Assembly: GCA_035304485.1 (NCBI GenBank)
Contig: DATGPZ010000251.1
Coordinates: forward strand, 1 to 9,707
Length of the DNA: 9,707 nt
Direction of reading: 5' to 3'
From: ZC4RG17 sp035304485
Lineage (GTDB): Bacteria > Actinomycetota > Acidimicrobiia > Spongiisociales > ZC4RG35
A program made the translations under genes and the position numbers. The stretch's first letter is position 1. Every line of letters starts with the position of its first letter. Under the pieces are notes generated by a model. The model was not told where the DNA came from, searched no databases, and worked only from the letters and a program-made list of their open reading frames with translations. Below, in pieces: positions 1 through 6,155 of the stretch.

Positions 1-32
1 TGCTGTTGCCCAAAGGCCGAGCTGCGACCTAT

Positions 33-105
33 TTGCCCAGGTAGTGGCGGTATGGTAATCGGACTGTTAATCCGTTGGTTGTGAGTTCGAGTCTCACCCC
101 CGGAG
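33..105 (+). tRNA. tRNA-Asn(GTT)-like sequence, 5' half degenerate (possible remnant)
   Basis: The anticodon loop CTGTTAA (64-70) carries GTT at 66-68. It sits on a stem with four of five pairs (59-63 with 71-75; the outermost is T-T). A five-base variable loop (76-80) follows, then a perfect T arm: GTGAG (81-85), TTCGAGT loop, CTCAC (93-97). The 3' acceptor strand would be CCCCGGA (98-104) with G105 as discriminator. No complementary 5' strand (TCCGGGG) lies at the expected distance; the sequence there is TTGCCCAGG, and no ordinary D stem forms. No CCA is encoded. The 3' two-thirds are therefore canonical while the 5' third is not, which suggests a truncated tRNA or the 3' copy left by site-specific integration. 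The left boundary is only nominal. The Asn identity is firm; whether it is functional is doubtful. Confidence 0.6.
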
Positions 106-118
106 CTCTCTTCTGATC

Positions 119-135
119 GCGAGTGGGGGTCTCGC
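119..135 (+). other. Hairpin just downstream of the tRNA-like sequence
   Basis: GCGAG (119-123) pairs perfectly with CTCGC (131-135) around the seven-base loop TGGGGGT. It lies 14 bases after the tRNA-like 3' end. No T tract follows, so processing or weak termination is only a guess. Confidence 0.3.
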
Positions 136-136
136 T

Positions 137-179
137 CTGTGAAAGGTATCTCGGCGGGAGGCCGAGAAAATCTTCACAG
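137..179 (-). terminator. Two-tier hairpin overlapping the stop codon of the CMD-family gene
   Basis: An outer stem pairs CTGTGAA (137-143) with TTCACAG (173-179). A symmetric 5x5 internal loop separates it from an inner seven-pair stem, TCTCGGC (149-155) with GCCGAGA (161-167), capped by a five-base loop. The TGA stop of the minus-strand gene (174-176) lies inside the outer stem. It probably ends that transcript and, being symmetric, could also block read-through from the tRNA side. There is no strong U tract, so intrinsic termination is plausible rather than certain. Confidence 0.45.
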
Positions 180-785
180 GTCGGGGGCGATGGGGCGGCC
201 GTAGGCAACGGCGTCGAGCACCGGCTTCGGCGCCTTGGTCCACAGCACAGAATCGGGGAGCGTGCCCAAGGCGTCGTTGACCTTCGAGAAGGCAATGCGT
301 AGACCCACGTACGTCGTGAGGGCGAGGATGCGATCGTCGGACCATCCCAGGTTCCGGAGGCGGTCGACGTCGGTCTCGCTGATCCCGTTCGGGTCGCTGG
401 CGATGCGGCGGGCCCAGTCGGCCAGGACGCGTTCCTCGTCGTCGAGCGCTGAGTCGTCTCCGGCGATCACCGCGGCGGCCGTGTCCGGATCGGATGCTGA
501 CGCCAGTCTCGTCCCCCACATCAGGGAGCAGTAGGAGTCCTGGATGGTGGCGGCCGCGGCTGCCACCAGTACCCCCTTTTGCCGGAACGAGAGGCCGGCA
601 GCCTCGCTGGCTTCGTCGATGGCGGCGAAGAGCTTTTCCTTGAGCGCCGGGCTGTGGGCCCACATCCGGGTCAGGTTCATGACGTATCCGCCACTTTCGA
701 TATCGGCGTCGAAGAGCCGTTGAGCTGCTTCGTTGACCGGGGCCTCGCCGAGAAAGCCGGTGTGGGAATCGGTGATCTGGGTCAT
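174..785 (-). CDS. Carboxymuconolactone decarboxylase / AhpD-like family protein
   Basis: The 203-residue, mostly helical protein resembles the CMD/AhpD-like superfamily, whose characterised members include alkylhydroperoxidase partners and gamma-carboxymuconolactone decarboxylase. The central segment ending in QDSYCSLMWGTRLA (Cys at residue 86) occupies the place of the AhpD active-site motif. It holds a single cysteine, the only one in the protein, instead of the CxxC pair, and the distal His is absent. A thiol-peroxidase role cannot be assumed; a redox or stress role is inference. I chose ATG 785 because GGAG lies six bases before it. An in-frame ATG at 797 and a GTG at 836 (220 residues) are alternatives. 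It is the last gene of the four-gene minus-strand run, 101 bases after the STAS gene, with a GC-rich hairpin in the gap. Confidence 0.75.
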   Translation of the reverse strand: MTQITDSHTGFLGEAPVNEAAQRLFDADIESGGYVMNLTRMWAHSPALKEKLFAAIDEASEAAGLSFRQKGVLVAAAAATIQDSYCSLMWGTRLASASDPDTAAAVIAGDDSALDDEERVLADWARRIASDPNGISETDVDRLRNLGWSDDRILALTTYVGLRIAFSKVNDALGTLPDSVLWTKAPKPVLDAVAYGRPIAPDL

Positions 786-858
786 CCTCTGCTCCATTCC
801 GGGGCGCCACTCCTCGACCGTCACCAGGACGGCCACCGAACGAAACTACCAGAGACGT

Positions 859-878
859 TGCCGCCCCGCCGGGCGGCA
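859..878 (-). terminator. Perfect 8-bp GC hairpin between the STAS and CMD-family genes
   Basis: TGCCGCCC (859-866) pairs perfectly with GGGCGGCA (871-878) around a four-base loop. On the minus-strand transcript it begins eight bases after the STAS stop codon. It lacks a following U tract. It could be an inefficient terminator or an RNA-stabilising 3' hairpin that lowers expression of the downstream CMD-family gene. Confidence 0.4.
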
Positions 879-886
879 CAGACCGA

Positions 887-1264
887 TCAGCGGTTCGACT
901 CTTCGATGATCATCCCGTCCAGACCGATGAGGCCGAGCAGGCGGCGCACCGCCGACGAAGGCTCGACGATCACTACATCCTGGAGGGTGGGGCGGGCGAT
1001 CCCCAAGAGTGCATTCAGGCCGGCGGCGTCGATGAACTTCAGATTCGGAAGTCGATATACGACTTCGGCGGGTAACGATTCGCCCGCCAGCGAGTCCAGC
1101 CTCTCAGTGACGGCGCTCCGCAGGGTCTCTCCGGTGGCGAGATCGAGTTCTCCTGCCACTTCGATCACCACACGAGCCGGCATCTGCAGGTCGAATCGAA
1201 CCTCGAGCGGGGGAGAGCGATAGTCAGCGTGGTCTGCTGAGGGTCGATGAAAGGTGTCCGTCAT
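887..1264 (-). CDS. STAS-domain protein, anti-sigma factor antagonist-like, without the phospho-serine
   Basis: This 125-residue protein is about the size of a single STAS domain of the SpoIIAA/RsbV type. The first strand and helix read VVIEVAGELDLATGETL (residues 32-48). The hallmark loop follows at 77-83 as FIDAAGL, where classical family members have DSSG and the serine is phosphorylated by an anti-sigma kinase. Here residues 80 and 81 are both alanine, and the usual DL before the loop is RL (71-72). Family knowledge suggests a partner-switching role in releasing a sigma factor. The missing serine suggests it is not inactivated by that phosphorylation. The start is firm: AGGAGG lies seven bases upstream of ATG 1264. 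That site is buried in a hairpin (1267-1299). The gene lies 101 bases downstream of the GAF-ANTAR gene on the same strand. Confidence 0.85.
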   Translation of the reverse strand: MTDTFHRPSADHADYRSPPLEVRFDLQMPARVVIEVAGELDLATGETLRSAVTERLDSLAGESLPAEVVYRLPNLKFIDAAGLNALLGIARPTLQDVVIVEPSSAVRRLLGLIGLDGMIIEESNR

Positions 1265-1266
1265 GT

Positions 1267-1299
1267 CCTGGCCTCCTAGGTTGGCCTAGGTCCGCCAGG
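1267..1299 (-). promoter_or_regulatory. Leader hairpin that sequesters the Shine-Dalgarno of the STAS gene
   Basis: On the minus-strand mRNA the order is CCUGGC, GGA, CCUAGG, loop CCAA, CCUAGG, AG, GCCAGG, then AC and the AUG. The outer six-pair stem (1294-1299 with 1267-1272) and the inner six-pair stem (1285-1290 with 1275-1280) are both perfect, separated by a 3x2 internal loop. The AGGAGG ribosome-binding site (1272-1277) lies wholly in the 3' arm. The fold would therefore hide the site, and some melting factor or RNA-binding protein could relieve it. The CCTAGG units are self-palindromic, so a DNA-binding operator is the alternative reading. Confidence 0.55.
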
Positions 1300-1314
1300 A
1301 TCTGGAGCAGACTC

Positions 1315-1339
1315 GGGTCGCTATTCGCACTCCCGACCC
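1315..1339 (-). other. Second hairpin in the GAF-ANTAR/STAS intergenic region
   Basis: GGGTCG (1315-1320) pairs with CGACCC (1334-1339) around a 13-base loop. On the mRNA it lies between the GAF-ANTAR stop and the SD-sequestering hairpin, so the 101-base gap holds two hairpins in tandem. The loop is longer than the six-base loops described for ANTAR targets, so no specific role is claimed. Confidence 0.3.
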
Positions 1340-1365
1340 TACACGGTTGGACGAACAACGGAAGG

Positions 1366-2103
1366 CTAGATGTCGTCGACCAGCTTCCCGGGGGGCAGAT
1401 CCCCCGAAACGACGCGGGCGGCGACGTCCCGGAGACGCTCGTTGTGGTTGCGGGCGTGGGTGCGGAGTCGAGCGAAAGCGCTGTCCATGTCCAAGTCGGC
1501 TTCTTGAGCGACGATTCCCTTCGCCTGCTCGATCACGACACGCGACTCGAGAGCGGTCTGCAACTGGGCGATCAGCGCTCGATCGTTGACACTCGAGCGG
1601 TCCTGGAGGATGGCGATCGGGTCGAGGTCTGCCAGGGCCCGAGCCACCGTCAAGTCGTGATCGTTCAGTCCTCCAGTGTTGCTCGTGAAGAGGTTGACCG
1701 CGCCCAGAGTCTCCTGGCGCAGCCGCATCGGGATACCGATGACGTACCGGAAGCCCGCCTCGATCGCTGCCCGGCCGAATTCGGGCCATCTCTGCAACGC
1801 ACCGTCGGACAGTTGCCCACCGACGGTGCTTCCGGTACGAAAAGCTTCGTTGCCCGGTCCTCCGTCGTTCTCGAGTTCCAACAGCTCCACGACATGGGTG
1901 GCTTCGCTGCTGGCGGCGGCTACACGCAAAACGCCGCTGCCGTCCGTGAGGAGCAAGCCCACCTGGTCGACGTCGAGTAGTTCCTTGCAACCGGTCACCA
2001 ACTCCGCGAGCAAGTCCGCCACGTCGAAGTCCGAGACCAATGTGTCGGCCAAGCGGACCAGGAGCTGGAAGAGCCGGTCCTCGCGGAACGTCATGGAAAC
2101 CAC
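1366..2103 (-). CDS. GAF-ANTAR domain transcription antiterminator-like regulator
   Basis: The N-terminal GAF domain spans about residues 20-155. It includes the segment ENDGGPGNEAFRTGSTV (78 onward), which matches the GPC-x-x-A-x-x-TG region of actinobacterial GAF-ANTAR proteins with Gly in place of Cys, and the strand YVIGIPMRL. The C-terminal ANTAR domain spans about 175-232, with its three helices at LESRVVIEQAKGIV, AFARLRTHAR and LRDVAARVV. ANTAR domains bind paired RNA hairpins and promote read-through; the GAF domain would sense an unknown ligand or redox state. At 245 residues the length is normal. The start may be GTG 2103 or the in-frame ATG 2094 (242 residues); neither has a clear Shine-Dalgarno site, so initiation may be leaderless or coupled. 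It follows the antiporter by 57 bases and precedes the STAS gene, a context suited to stress signalling. Confidence 0.88.
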   Translation of the reverse strand: MVSMTFREDRLFQLLVRLADTLVSDFDVADLLAELVTGCKELLDVDQVGLLLTDGSGVLRVAAASSEATHVVELLELENDGGPGNEAFRTGSTVGGQLSDGALQRWPEFGRAAIEAGFRYVIGIPMRLRQETLGAVNLFTSNTGGLNDHDLTVARALADLDPIAILQDRSSVNDRALIAQLQTALESRVVIEQAKGIVAQEADLDMDSAFARLRTHARNHNERLRDVAARVVSGDLPPGKLVDDI

Positions 2104-2105
2104 AG

Positions 2106-2111
2106 GCTATA
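2106..2111 (-). promoter_or_regulatory. Possible -10 element before the GAF-ANTAR gene
   Basis: The minus strand reads TATAGC here, 11 bases before the ATG at 2094. A transcript starting about 7 bases further on would have almost no leader, matching the missing Shine-Dalgarno site. No convincing -35 was found, so this is weak. Confidence 0.2.
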
Positions 2112-2160
2112 CACAGGGTCACCTTCTATGCGAGGTGTGATCGGGCCCTAGAAGCCTGCT

Positions 2161-3627
2161 TCACCGAAGTCGGCTCATGCCGGTGAGGATTCTTTCGACC
2201 TGCTTTCGTTCCTGGGCATTGGCGAGCACGGTGAGCCGATCACCCGGTTCGATTTCAGTCGGTCCCTGTGGGACCAAGAACTCTCCCTCCCGAGTGATGA
2301 GCACGAGCCACACGCTGGGAGGGAGATCCAACTCCACGATGCGCCTTCCAACCGCCCACCAGTCGTCTTCGATCTCGATCTCGTGGAGAGTCCGACCGGT
2401 GGATTCACCGCCGACGATCTCTTCGCGTTCGTCGGCAGGGTCGATTCCGGGTGCGTCGACCTTCAGCCATCGAGCGACGATCGGGATGGTGGTGCCTTGC
2501 AGTGCCACCGAGAGGATCACGACGAAGAAGACGGCGTTGAAGATCAGACCTGCGCGTTCGACTCCGGCTGCGAGCGGGAAGGTGGCGAGAATGATCGGGA
2601 CGGCGCCCCGCAGACCGACCCAGGAGATGAGCAGGCGTTCCGCCCTGGGCCACGTCTTGCCGGCGAGAGACACCCACACCGCCACCGGTCTCGCGATGAA
2701 CATCAGAACCCCTGCGAGCAGGAGGCCGCGCCCGGTCACCGGCAGCATTCGTGATGGGAAGACCAGAAGCCCGAGCAGTAGGAACATCGTTATCTGCATC
2801 AGCCAACTGACGCCATCGTGGAAGCGCATCAGTGTGCGCTTGTGGAGGAGTCGGTGGCGGGCCATGGTGATGCCCGCCAAGTACACGGCGAGGAAGCCGC
2901 TCCCTCCCAACGCTGCAGTCAACGAGTAGATGAAGAGGACGAGGGCAAGGGTGAGGACCGGGTACAGGCCTTCGTACTCGAGTCGGATTCGGTTGACCAC
3001 CCACACGCTCGCCCGGCCCAGCAGGATGCCGAGAGCAGCGCCGACGAGCACCTGTTGGATGAACAGCCAAATGAGCTGCCAGACGGTCGATTCGGGCGTG
3101 AGCACCAGAGTGGTGAAACAGACCGTCAGGAACACCGCCATCGGGTCGTTGCTGGCCGACTCGAACTCGAGGAGCGGACGAAGGCGTCCTCGCAGGTTGA
3201 TCCCGCGGGACCGCAGAACCGAGAAGACGGCGGCGGCGTCGGTAGAGGAAACGATCGATCCGATCAGTAGCCCCAGCGCCGGGGAGACGTCGAAGATGAA
3301 GATGGCGGCGGCCCCGGTGAGGGCGGCGGTCAACGCAGTCCCGAAAGTCGCCAGAACGATGCCGGGTCGCAAGACCGGTCGCACCGCCGACCAGCGGGTA
3401 TCGAGCCCACCCGAGAACAGGATGAACGCCAAAGCAACGGAGCCGATGGCGCTGGCCATGTCGGCGTCGTTGAAGTCGATCCCGCCCGGCCCGTCGGAGC
3501 CGGCCAACATGCCGATCCCGAGGAAGAGGATGAGCGCCGGGATGCCCAGTCGCCCGGACACCTTTCCCGCCACGACTCCAGCCAGGAGGAGGACGGCTCC
3601 GATGAGGATCGGCTCAGGCTGGGGCAT
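2161..3627 (-). CDS. NhaP2/CvrA-like K+(Na+)/H+ antiporter (CPA1) with C-terminal RCK_C domain
   Basis: This 488-residue membrane protein exchanges K+ or Na+ for protons, by homology to the NhaP2/CvrA group. About twelve hydrophobic segments fill residues 5-390. The CPA1 transport core is clear: GSIVSSTDAAAVFSVLR with the TD pair at 129-130, LEFESASNDPMAVFLT with the ion-site Asn160-Asp161, and WVGLRGAVPI with Arg340. After an acidic linker, residues about 420-482 form an RCK_C/TrkA-C domain (VGRRIVELDLPPSVWLVLITREGEFLVPQGPTEIEPGDRL), which senses nucleotides or ions in relatives. It is shorter than proteobacterial NhaP2 (roughly 560-580 residues). I chose ATG 3627, just before the first membrane helix; TTG 3660 would add 11 residues with no better ribosome-binding site. 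It is first in the minus-strand run and divergent from the GH13 gene. Confidence 0.9.
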   Translation of the reverse strand: MPQPEPILIGAVLLLAGVVAGKVSGRLGIPALILFLGIGMLAGSDGPGGIDFNDADMASAIGSVALAFILFSGGLDTRWSAVRPVLRPGIVLATFGTALTAALTGAAAIFIFDVSPALGLLIGSIVSSTDAAAVFSVLRSRGINLRGRLRPLLEFESASNDPMAVFLTVCFTTLVLTPESTVWQLIWLFIQQVLVGAALGILLGRASVWVVNRIRLEYEGLYPVLTLALVLFIYSLTAALGGSGFLAVYLAGITMARHRLLHKRTLMRFHDGVSWLMQITMFLLLGLLVFPSRMLPVTGRGLLLAGVLMFIARPVAVWVSLAGKTWPRAERLLISWVGLRGAVPIILATFPLAAGVERAGLIFNAVFFVVILSVALQGTTIPIVARWLKVDAPGIDPADEREEIVGGESTGRTLHEIEIEDDWWAVGRRIVELDLPPSVWLVLITREGEFLVPQGPTEIEPGDRLTVLANAQERKQVERILTGMSRLR

Positions 3628-3752
3628 ATGTAGATCAACTTCGGCGGTCGGGAGCGGCAATCGTACCGGAGCGAGTCGATCTCGCTATCAGGCCAGGCCA
3701 GAGCTGTAGGCCTAACCGTTTGCCCACCGCGGAAGCGGGTACCTGGGCTCCG
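3628..3752. promoter_or_regulatory. Divergent intergenic region with inverted repeat 3670-3686
   Basis: This 125-base gap separates the divergent antiporter and GH13 genes and should hold both promoters. AGCGAG (3670-3675) and CTCGCT (3681-3686) form a perfect inverted repeat around TCGAT, a candidate operator between the two start sites. On the minus strand TACGAT (3665-3660) could be the antiporter -10 and would give a leader of about 26 bases to ATG 3627. No convincing -35 boxes or plus-strand promoter were recognised. Confidence 0.35.
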
Positions 3753-5381
3753 ATGCCCCGCCCGTGGTTCACAAAGGCGATCATCTACGAGGTCGATCCC
3801 CGCACCTTCTTCGACTCCGACGGAGACGGCAAGGGAGACCTCGCCGGTCTCACCCGCAAGCTCGACTACATAGCCGGACTGGGTGTGAACACCATTTGGC
3901 TCAATCCCTTCTTCGAGAGCCCCGAGAGGGACGACGGCTACGACGTGGCCGATTTCTATACAGTCGACCCGAGCCTCGGCTCGCTCGGCGACTTCGTGGT
4001 CCTCTTGGAGGAGGCCCGAGCTCTCGGATTGCGCGTCGTCGTGGAGTTGGTCGTCAACCACACCTCGGATCAGCACCCATGGTTCCGTCGGGCGTTGGAG
4101 GGCGGCGACGCTCCGACCCGGGACTACTACATATGGGTGGACGAACCGCCGGTCGACTCACCCGAGCGGATCACCTTCACCCCCGAGGAAGGGGACGACC
4201 CGTCGCCGTGGACCTTCCACGAGCCGAGCGGCCAGTATTACCTGCACCGCTTCTACCCCCACGAACCAGACCTCGATCACGCCAACCAGCACGTTCAGTC
4301 GGAGATGTACAAAGTGATGTCGACCTGGCTCGCCCTGGGAGTGGACGGCTTTCGGATCGATGCAGCCCCCTACATCGCCGAGAAGGCTGCCGCCGCCGAC
4401 GACTTCCACGATGCCCACCACTACCTGCGCAGCATGCGATCCCACATCGCCGACCGCCGACCTGAGGCGATCCTGATGGCGGAGGCGGATGTGGACGCCT
4501 CGAAGCTGGGCGACTACATGGGAGACAGCGGCGAGATGAACCTCGTGTTGAGTTTCCTCGCATCGCAGACCGTCTTCCTCGCCTTGGGTCGGGAGAGCGC
4601 CGCACCGCTGGAGCGGATGTTGGAGGTGATACCAGAAGGTACCGCCGGGAGCACATATGCCAACTTCCTCCGAAATCACGACGAACTGGACCTGGAACGG
4701 TTGTCGCCTGACGATCGTGAGTTCGTCTTCGAGACGTTCGCCCCCGACCAGGACATGAGGATCTTCGGACGTGGCATCCGGCGTCGACCGGCTCCGATGC
4801 TCGACGGTGACCGGGACCGGCTGCGTATGGCCCACAGCTTGATCTTCAGTCTGCCTGGAGTGCCAGTCCTCCGGTACGGAGACGAGATCGGCATGGGTGA
4901 CGACCTGTCCCTGCCGGATCGGTCGTCGGTTCGCACCCCGATGCAGTGGACCTCCGGTCACAACGCCGGTTTCTCAGAGGCTCCCTCCGACGATCTCTAC
5001 TACCCGGTCGTGACCGAGGGTGGGTTCGGATACGAACAGGTCAACGTCGAAGACCAAGAAGCCGATCCGGAATCCCAGCTGAGCTGGACGGTACGGATGA
5101 TTCACGCCCGAAGACAGTCACGGCCGATGCGGTCCCAGCATTGGCAACTGGTGGATACCGGCAACCCGGCGGTCTTCGGTCTCCGCTATCAGGACGAGGA
5201 CGACGTTGCCCTGACATTCCACAATCTGAGTTCCCAGCCCCAGGCCGTCATGGGCGATGCAACGGAGCATCTGGAGAGAGTCCACCCGGTCTTCGGTGAC
5301 CTGGAGGCAAAGGTCGAGGCAGGCCGGGAGTTCGAGTTGGCCCGCTACGGGCATTTGTGGCTCGCGGCGCGTACCAGTTAG
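3753..5381 (+). CDS. GH13 alpha-glucanase family enzyme, trehalose synthase (TreS)-like
   Basis: This 542-residue cytoplasmic (no signal peptide) GH13 protein closely follows the trehalose synthase pattern, the enzyme that interconverts maltose and trehalose. Diagnostic segments are IYEVDPRTFFDSDGDGKGDL near the start, IWLNPFFESPERDDGYD, VELVVNHTSDQHPWF (98-111), GVDGFRIDAAP with nucleophile Asp203, ILMAEADVD with acid/base Glu244, and FLRNHDELDLE with the transition-state Asp310. VPVLRYGDEIGMGDDLSLPDRSSVRTPMQW and NAGF near 370-408 also match TreS. A short beta domain ends the protein; no maltokinase domain is fused. Usual TreS has AEANQWP where this has AEADVDA, so substrate preference may differ and a maltose or oligoglucoside hydrolase/transferase is the alternative. 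ATG 3753 suits the family N-terminus; TTG 3720 would add 11 residues. It is first in the plus-strand run. Confidence 0.85.
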   Translation: MPRPWFTKAIIYEVDPRTFFDSDGDGKGDLAGLTRKLDYIAGLGVNTIWLNPFFESPERDDGYDVADFYTVDPSLGSLGDFVVLLEEARALGLRVVVELVVNHTSDQHPWFRRALEGGDAPTRDYYIWVDEPPVDSPERITFTPEEGDDPSPWTFHEPSGQYYLHRFYPHEPDLDHANQHVQSEMYKVMSTWLALGVDGFRIDAAPYIAEKAAAADDFHDAHHYLRSMRSHIADRRPEAILMAEADVDASKLGDYMGDSGEMNLVLSFLASQTVFLALGRESAAPLERMLEVIPEGTAGSTYANFLRNHDELDLERLSPDDREFVFETFAPDQDMRIFGRGIRRRPAPMLDGDRDRLRMAHSLIFSLPGVPVLRYGDEIGMGDDLSLPDRSSVRTPMQWTSGHNAGFSEAPSDDLYYPVVTEGGFGYEQVNVEDQEADPESQLSWTVRMIHARRQSRPMRSQHWQLVDTGNPAVFGLRYQDEDDVALTFHNLSSQPQAVMGDATEHLERVHPVFGDLEAKVEAGREFELARYGHLWLAARTS

Positions 5382-5410
5382 CCGAGTCCGATCGATGCCA
5401 AGATGACTCA

Positions 5411-6094
5411 ATGGCCGACGGAACCCAGATCGTCGCGGTAGCGGCGGTGGCGTCGCACAACCTGGCTCAGAATCTGGTGCTGACGCAGCGCGGTTACGTT
5501 CCGGCCAATCTCGTTGTCACGACGGGCCTGGTGGCATGGGCGCGGACACATGGTCGATCTTGGGACGACATCGGACTCGGCAGCCGGCGGGCGCCAACCG
5601 GTCTGGTGATCGGAGTGCTCGTGGGAGCGGCAGCGGTTGGTCTCCTGAGTCGAGCAGCTCGCGACCGGCGGCTCCTCTCGACCTTCGACGACACGCGCTT
5701 CGGCTCCACCCACTCCGAGAAGTGGTTCAACGCACTCGTGAGGTTCCCGATCGGCACCGCCCTCTACGAAGAGGTGGCCTTTCGTGGAGTTCTTCCGTCG
5801 CTGCTCGTCGGCGGCGGGATGCGTCCCTTGCGAGCAGAGGTGGCGGCGGCGGGTTTGTTCGGGCTCTGGCACGTCATTCCCACCTGGCAGGCGGTCGAAT
5901 ACCGTTCGATCGAGCCAGTCGCCCGATCCCGGCGTGTGGGTATTGCGCTCGGCGGAGCGATCCTCAGCGCGTTGGCGGGGTTGGGTCTCTCCCTGCTCCG
6001 ACGCCTGGCTGGCACCCTGGCCGCTCCCTGGTCGGCTCATGCCCTCGTCAACTCGGGGGCGTATCTGATATCCCTCCGGCGCCGGGTCAGCTGA
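5411..6094 (+). CDS. CPBP family intramembrane metalloprotease (CAAX protease/Abi-like)
   Basis: This 227-residue hydrophobic protein carries the three CPBP/Abi motifs: EEVAFRG (Glu120, Glu121, Arg125), FGLWH with His154, and the final HALVN with His210 and Asn214. These residues form the presumed metal-dependent site inside the membrane. Hydrophobic stretches lie at about 30-45, 63-79, 113-135, 143-158 and 176-220. The N-terminal stretch HNLAQNLVLTQRGYVPANL is typical, from memory, of actinobacterial members. The substrate is unknown; relatives process prenylated proteins, immunity peptides or anti-sigma factors. ATG 5411 lies 29 bases after the GH13 stop with no good Shine-Dalgarno sequence. 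A longer in-frame start at 5357 would overlap the GH13 gene and looks less likely. Co-transcription with the GH13 gene is probable. Confidence 0.87.
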   Translation: MADGTQIVAVAAVASHNLAQNLVLTQRGYVPANLVVTTGLVAWARTHGRSWDDIGLGSRRAPTGLVIGVLVGAAAVGLLSRAARDRRLLSTFDDTRFGSTHSEKWFNALVRFPIGTALYEEVAFRGVLPSLLVGGGMRPLRAEVAAAGLFGLWHVIPTWQAVEYRSIEPVARSRRVGIALGGAILSALAGLGLSLLRRLAGTLAAPWSAHALVNSGAYLISLRRRVS

Positions 6095-6155
6095 GTATCA
6101 CTGCCAGCAGGCCGAGTAACTTGTCCGACATCGCATGGAGGAGACTCACCTACCA

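Noticed and set aside
29..295. An 88-codon minus-strand frame over the tRNA-like sequence.
   Set aside because: The end of its translation (ELTTNGLTVR) is the familiar antisense reading of a tRNA-Asn, not a protein.
94..879. A 261-codon minus-strand frame across the tRNA-like and CMD-family region.
   Set aside because: Its arginine- and proline-rich translation is typical of a wrong frame, and it crosses the tRNA-like sequence and the hairpins.
1267..1299. ANTAR target RNA (two hexaloop hairpins) upstream of the STAS gene.
   Set aside because: The loop is four bases, not six, and the neighbouring hairpin has a 13-base loop. It is kept as a general regulatory hairpin without claiming the known motif.
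2177..2929. Plus-strand frames opposite the NhaP2-like antiporter.
   Set aside because: They are Ser/Arg/Pro-rich shadows of a membrane protein gene whose own frame has clear family motifs.
4158..4961. A 267-codon minus-strand frame opposite the GH13 gene.
   Set aside because: It is antisense to a gene with intact catalytic motifs and has no domain of its own.
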